Shown here: positions 38,355-39,211 of the stretch, piece after piece
Position numbering within the stretch: position 1 is the first letter of the stretch
How the letters are laid out: each line of letters begins with the position of its first letter
Assembly: GCA_964443745.1 (NCBI GenBank)
Contig: CAYUEN010000019.1
Coordinates: forward strand, 1-39,211
From: CAYUEN01 sp964443745
GTDB taxonomy: Bacteria; Campylobacterota; Campylobacteria; Campylobacterales; QNZT01
Direction of reading: 5' to 3'
DNA length: 39,211 nt
Translations under genes and position numbers: made by a program
Notes under the pieces: model-generated
What the model saw: only the letters and a program-made list of their open reading frames with translations
Databases searched by the model: none
Told to the model about the DNA's origin: nothing

Positions 38355-39211
38355 CTAGATTTTTTTGGGTTCTCTCACACGGATATGCAACTCCCTGAGC
38401 TGTTCGATATCCACACTTCCCGGCGCTTCGGTAAGCAGACACTGGGCGCGCTGGGTCTTGGGAAACGCGATCACGTCACGGATCGAATCGCTTTTGGTCA
38501 AAAGCATGATCAATCGATCCAATCCGAAAGCGATGCCTCCATGCGGAGGAGCGCCGTACTTGAGCGCCTCTATGAGAAATCCGAACTTCTCGTTCGCCTC
38601 CTCTTCACTGATTCCGAGCAGCCTGAAGACCTCCTCCTGTATTTCGGGCCGGTGGATCCTGATGCTTCCTCCTCCCAGCTCCGTACCGTTGAGCACGATA
38701 TCGTAAGCGATCGATTCGATCTCTTCGATATACTCCTTGTCGAGATCTCTGGGCATCGTAAAGGGGTGATGCAACGCCTTGACACGCCCCTCTTCCACTT
38801 CGAACATCGGAAAGTCGACGACCCAGACGAATTCGAAACGATCTTCGTCGATCAGCCCCATACGTTCGGCGATCTCGATACGCAGTCTTCCCATATAATC
38901 CAGGACGACCTTTTTGTCGCCGGCACCGAAAAAGACGATATCGCCTTTTTCGAGCCCGCATCGACTCACCAGCTCCTCCACCGCCTGTGAGCTCATAAAC
39001 TTCAGCAACGGCCCCTTGAGCCCCTCCTCTTTCATCTGGAAATAGCCCAGCCCTTTCGCGCCGAATTTCGTGACGAACGCTTCGAGCTCCTTGATCATCT
39101 TTCGGGAAAAGAAGGTATCTCCGCCCGGGACCCTGAGCGCTTTGATACGGTTGTGATGCTTGCCTTTGGCGATGTTGGCGAAGATATCGTTGGTCGAATC
39201 TTCGAAAAGAT
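38355..39211 (-). CDS. aspS: Aspartyl-tRNA synthetase, C-terminal part (5' end outside window)
   Basis: About 285 residues run in from the window edge without a stop; an internal ATG at 39098 is not the start. The visible part is the bacterial insertion domain followed by class II motif 3. The block PPHGGIAFGLDRLIMLL is motif 3 with the ATP-binding arginine, and WVVDFPMFE and LNGTELGGGSIRIHRPEIQ are family hallmarks. Campylobacterota often use a non-discriminating AspRS that also charges tRNA-Asn; the deciding anticodon-binding residues lie outside the window. It leads the aspS-adk-DUF445 run. Confidence 0.96.
   Translation of the reverse strand, partial: LFEDSTNDIFANIAKGKHHNRIKALRVPGGDTFFSRKMIKELEAFVTKFGAKGLGYFQMKEEGLKGPLLKFMSSQAVEELVSRCGLEKGDIVFFGAGDKKVVLDYMGRLRIEIAERMGLIDEDRFEFVWVVDFPMFEVEEGRVKALHHPFTMPRDLDKEYIEEIESIAYDIVLNGTELGGGSIRIHRPEIQEEVFRLLGISEEEANEKFGFLIEALKYGAPPHGGIAFGLDRLIMLLTKSDSIRDVIAFPKTQRAQCLLTEAPGSVDIEQLRELHIRVREPKKI

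Noticed and set aside
1..39211. Frequent GCGATCG and CGATCG strings resembling a highly iterated palindrome.
   Set aside because: They sit mostly in coding frames as Ala-Ile or Asp-Arg codons with this genome's preferred codons; no regular spacing or flanking consensus was seen.
1..39211. Mobile elements, prophage, CRISPR or toxin-antitoxin pairs.
   Set aside because: No transposase, integrase, terminal repeats, spaced direct repeats or small paired genes were seen on either strand.

Overview
This window looks like an ordinary housekeeping stretch of a Campylobacterota (epsilonproteobacterial) chromosome of roughly 50% G+C. The evidence is gene order and family type. The runs rluD - fibronectin-III lipoprotein - trmB - ftsE - ftsX - EnvC-like, pyrH - rpoZ - spoT - tyrS - fabX - amidase, flgB - flgC - fliE - pbp, thiL - AMIN - truD, and aspS - adk - ppa are as I recall them in Helicobacter and Campylobacter. 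The FabX-type enzyme, the fumarate reductase with a CCG-domain third subunit, the short adenylate kinase and the long TrmB point the same way. A genus cannot be assigned from the sequence alone. I see no prophage, insertion sequence, CRISPR array or genomic island, and coding is dense with many 4-base overlaps.

Layout. Positions 1-3912 (minus): alaS, a small membrane protein, S-adenosylmethionine decarboxylase and maf (cut by the edge). 3997-6663: a thioredoxin-fold protein facing murG and ftsW. 6762-9920 (plus): a sigma-54 promoter, flgB-flgC-fliE, a terminator and the division transpeptidase ftsI. 9957-11193 (minus): rodA and a CAT-anticodon tRNA. 11225-17237 (plus): rluD, an FN3 lipoprotein, trmB, ftsE, ftsX and an EnvC-like activator. 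17292-24209 (plus): pyrH, rpoZ, spoT, tyrS, fabX and a cell-wall amidase. 24210-26520 (minus): a periplasmic protein of unknown function, uracil-DNA glycosylase and a superoxide-reductase-like protein. 26606-30192 (minus): fumarate reductase/succinate dehydrogenase with an HdrB-like subunit. 30335-35719: DUF309 protein, thiL, AMIN protein, truD, RNase T2, a 55-residue lipoprotein and rhlE. 35753-39211 (minus): aspS (cut by the edge), adk, a DUF445 protein, a CinA-like protein and ppa.

The genes work together mainly in envelope growth and division. MurG, FtsW, FtsI and RodA make and cross-link septal and side-wall peptidoglycan. FtsEX, the degenerate LytM protein and the Zn amidase form a plausible septum-splitting module. 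FabX supplies unsaturated fatty acids. The most useful leads are regulatory rather than new gene systems: a sigma-28-like promoter in front of a small lipoprotein gene; a 33-bp perfect dyad with a Fur-like 7-1-7 core in front of the superoxide reductase gene; an 11-bp inverted repeat upstream of the fumarate reductase promoter; a tRNA whose leader and trailer extend the acceptor helix by about ten pairs; possible leaderless transcripts; and symmetric divergent promoters. No wholly new multi-gene system is apparent.
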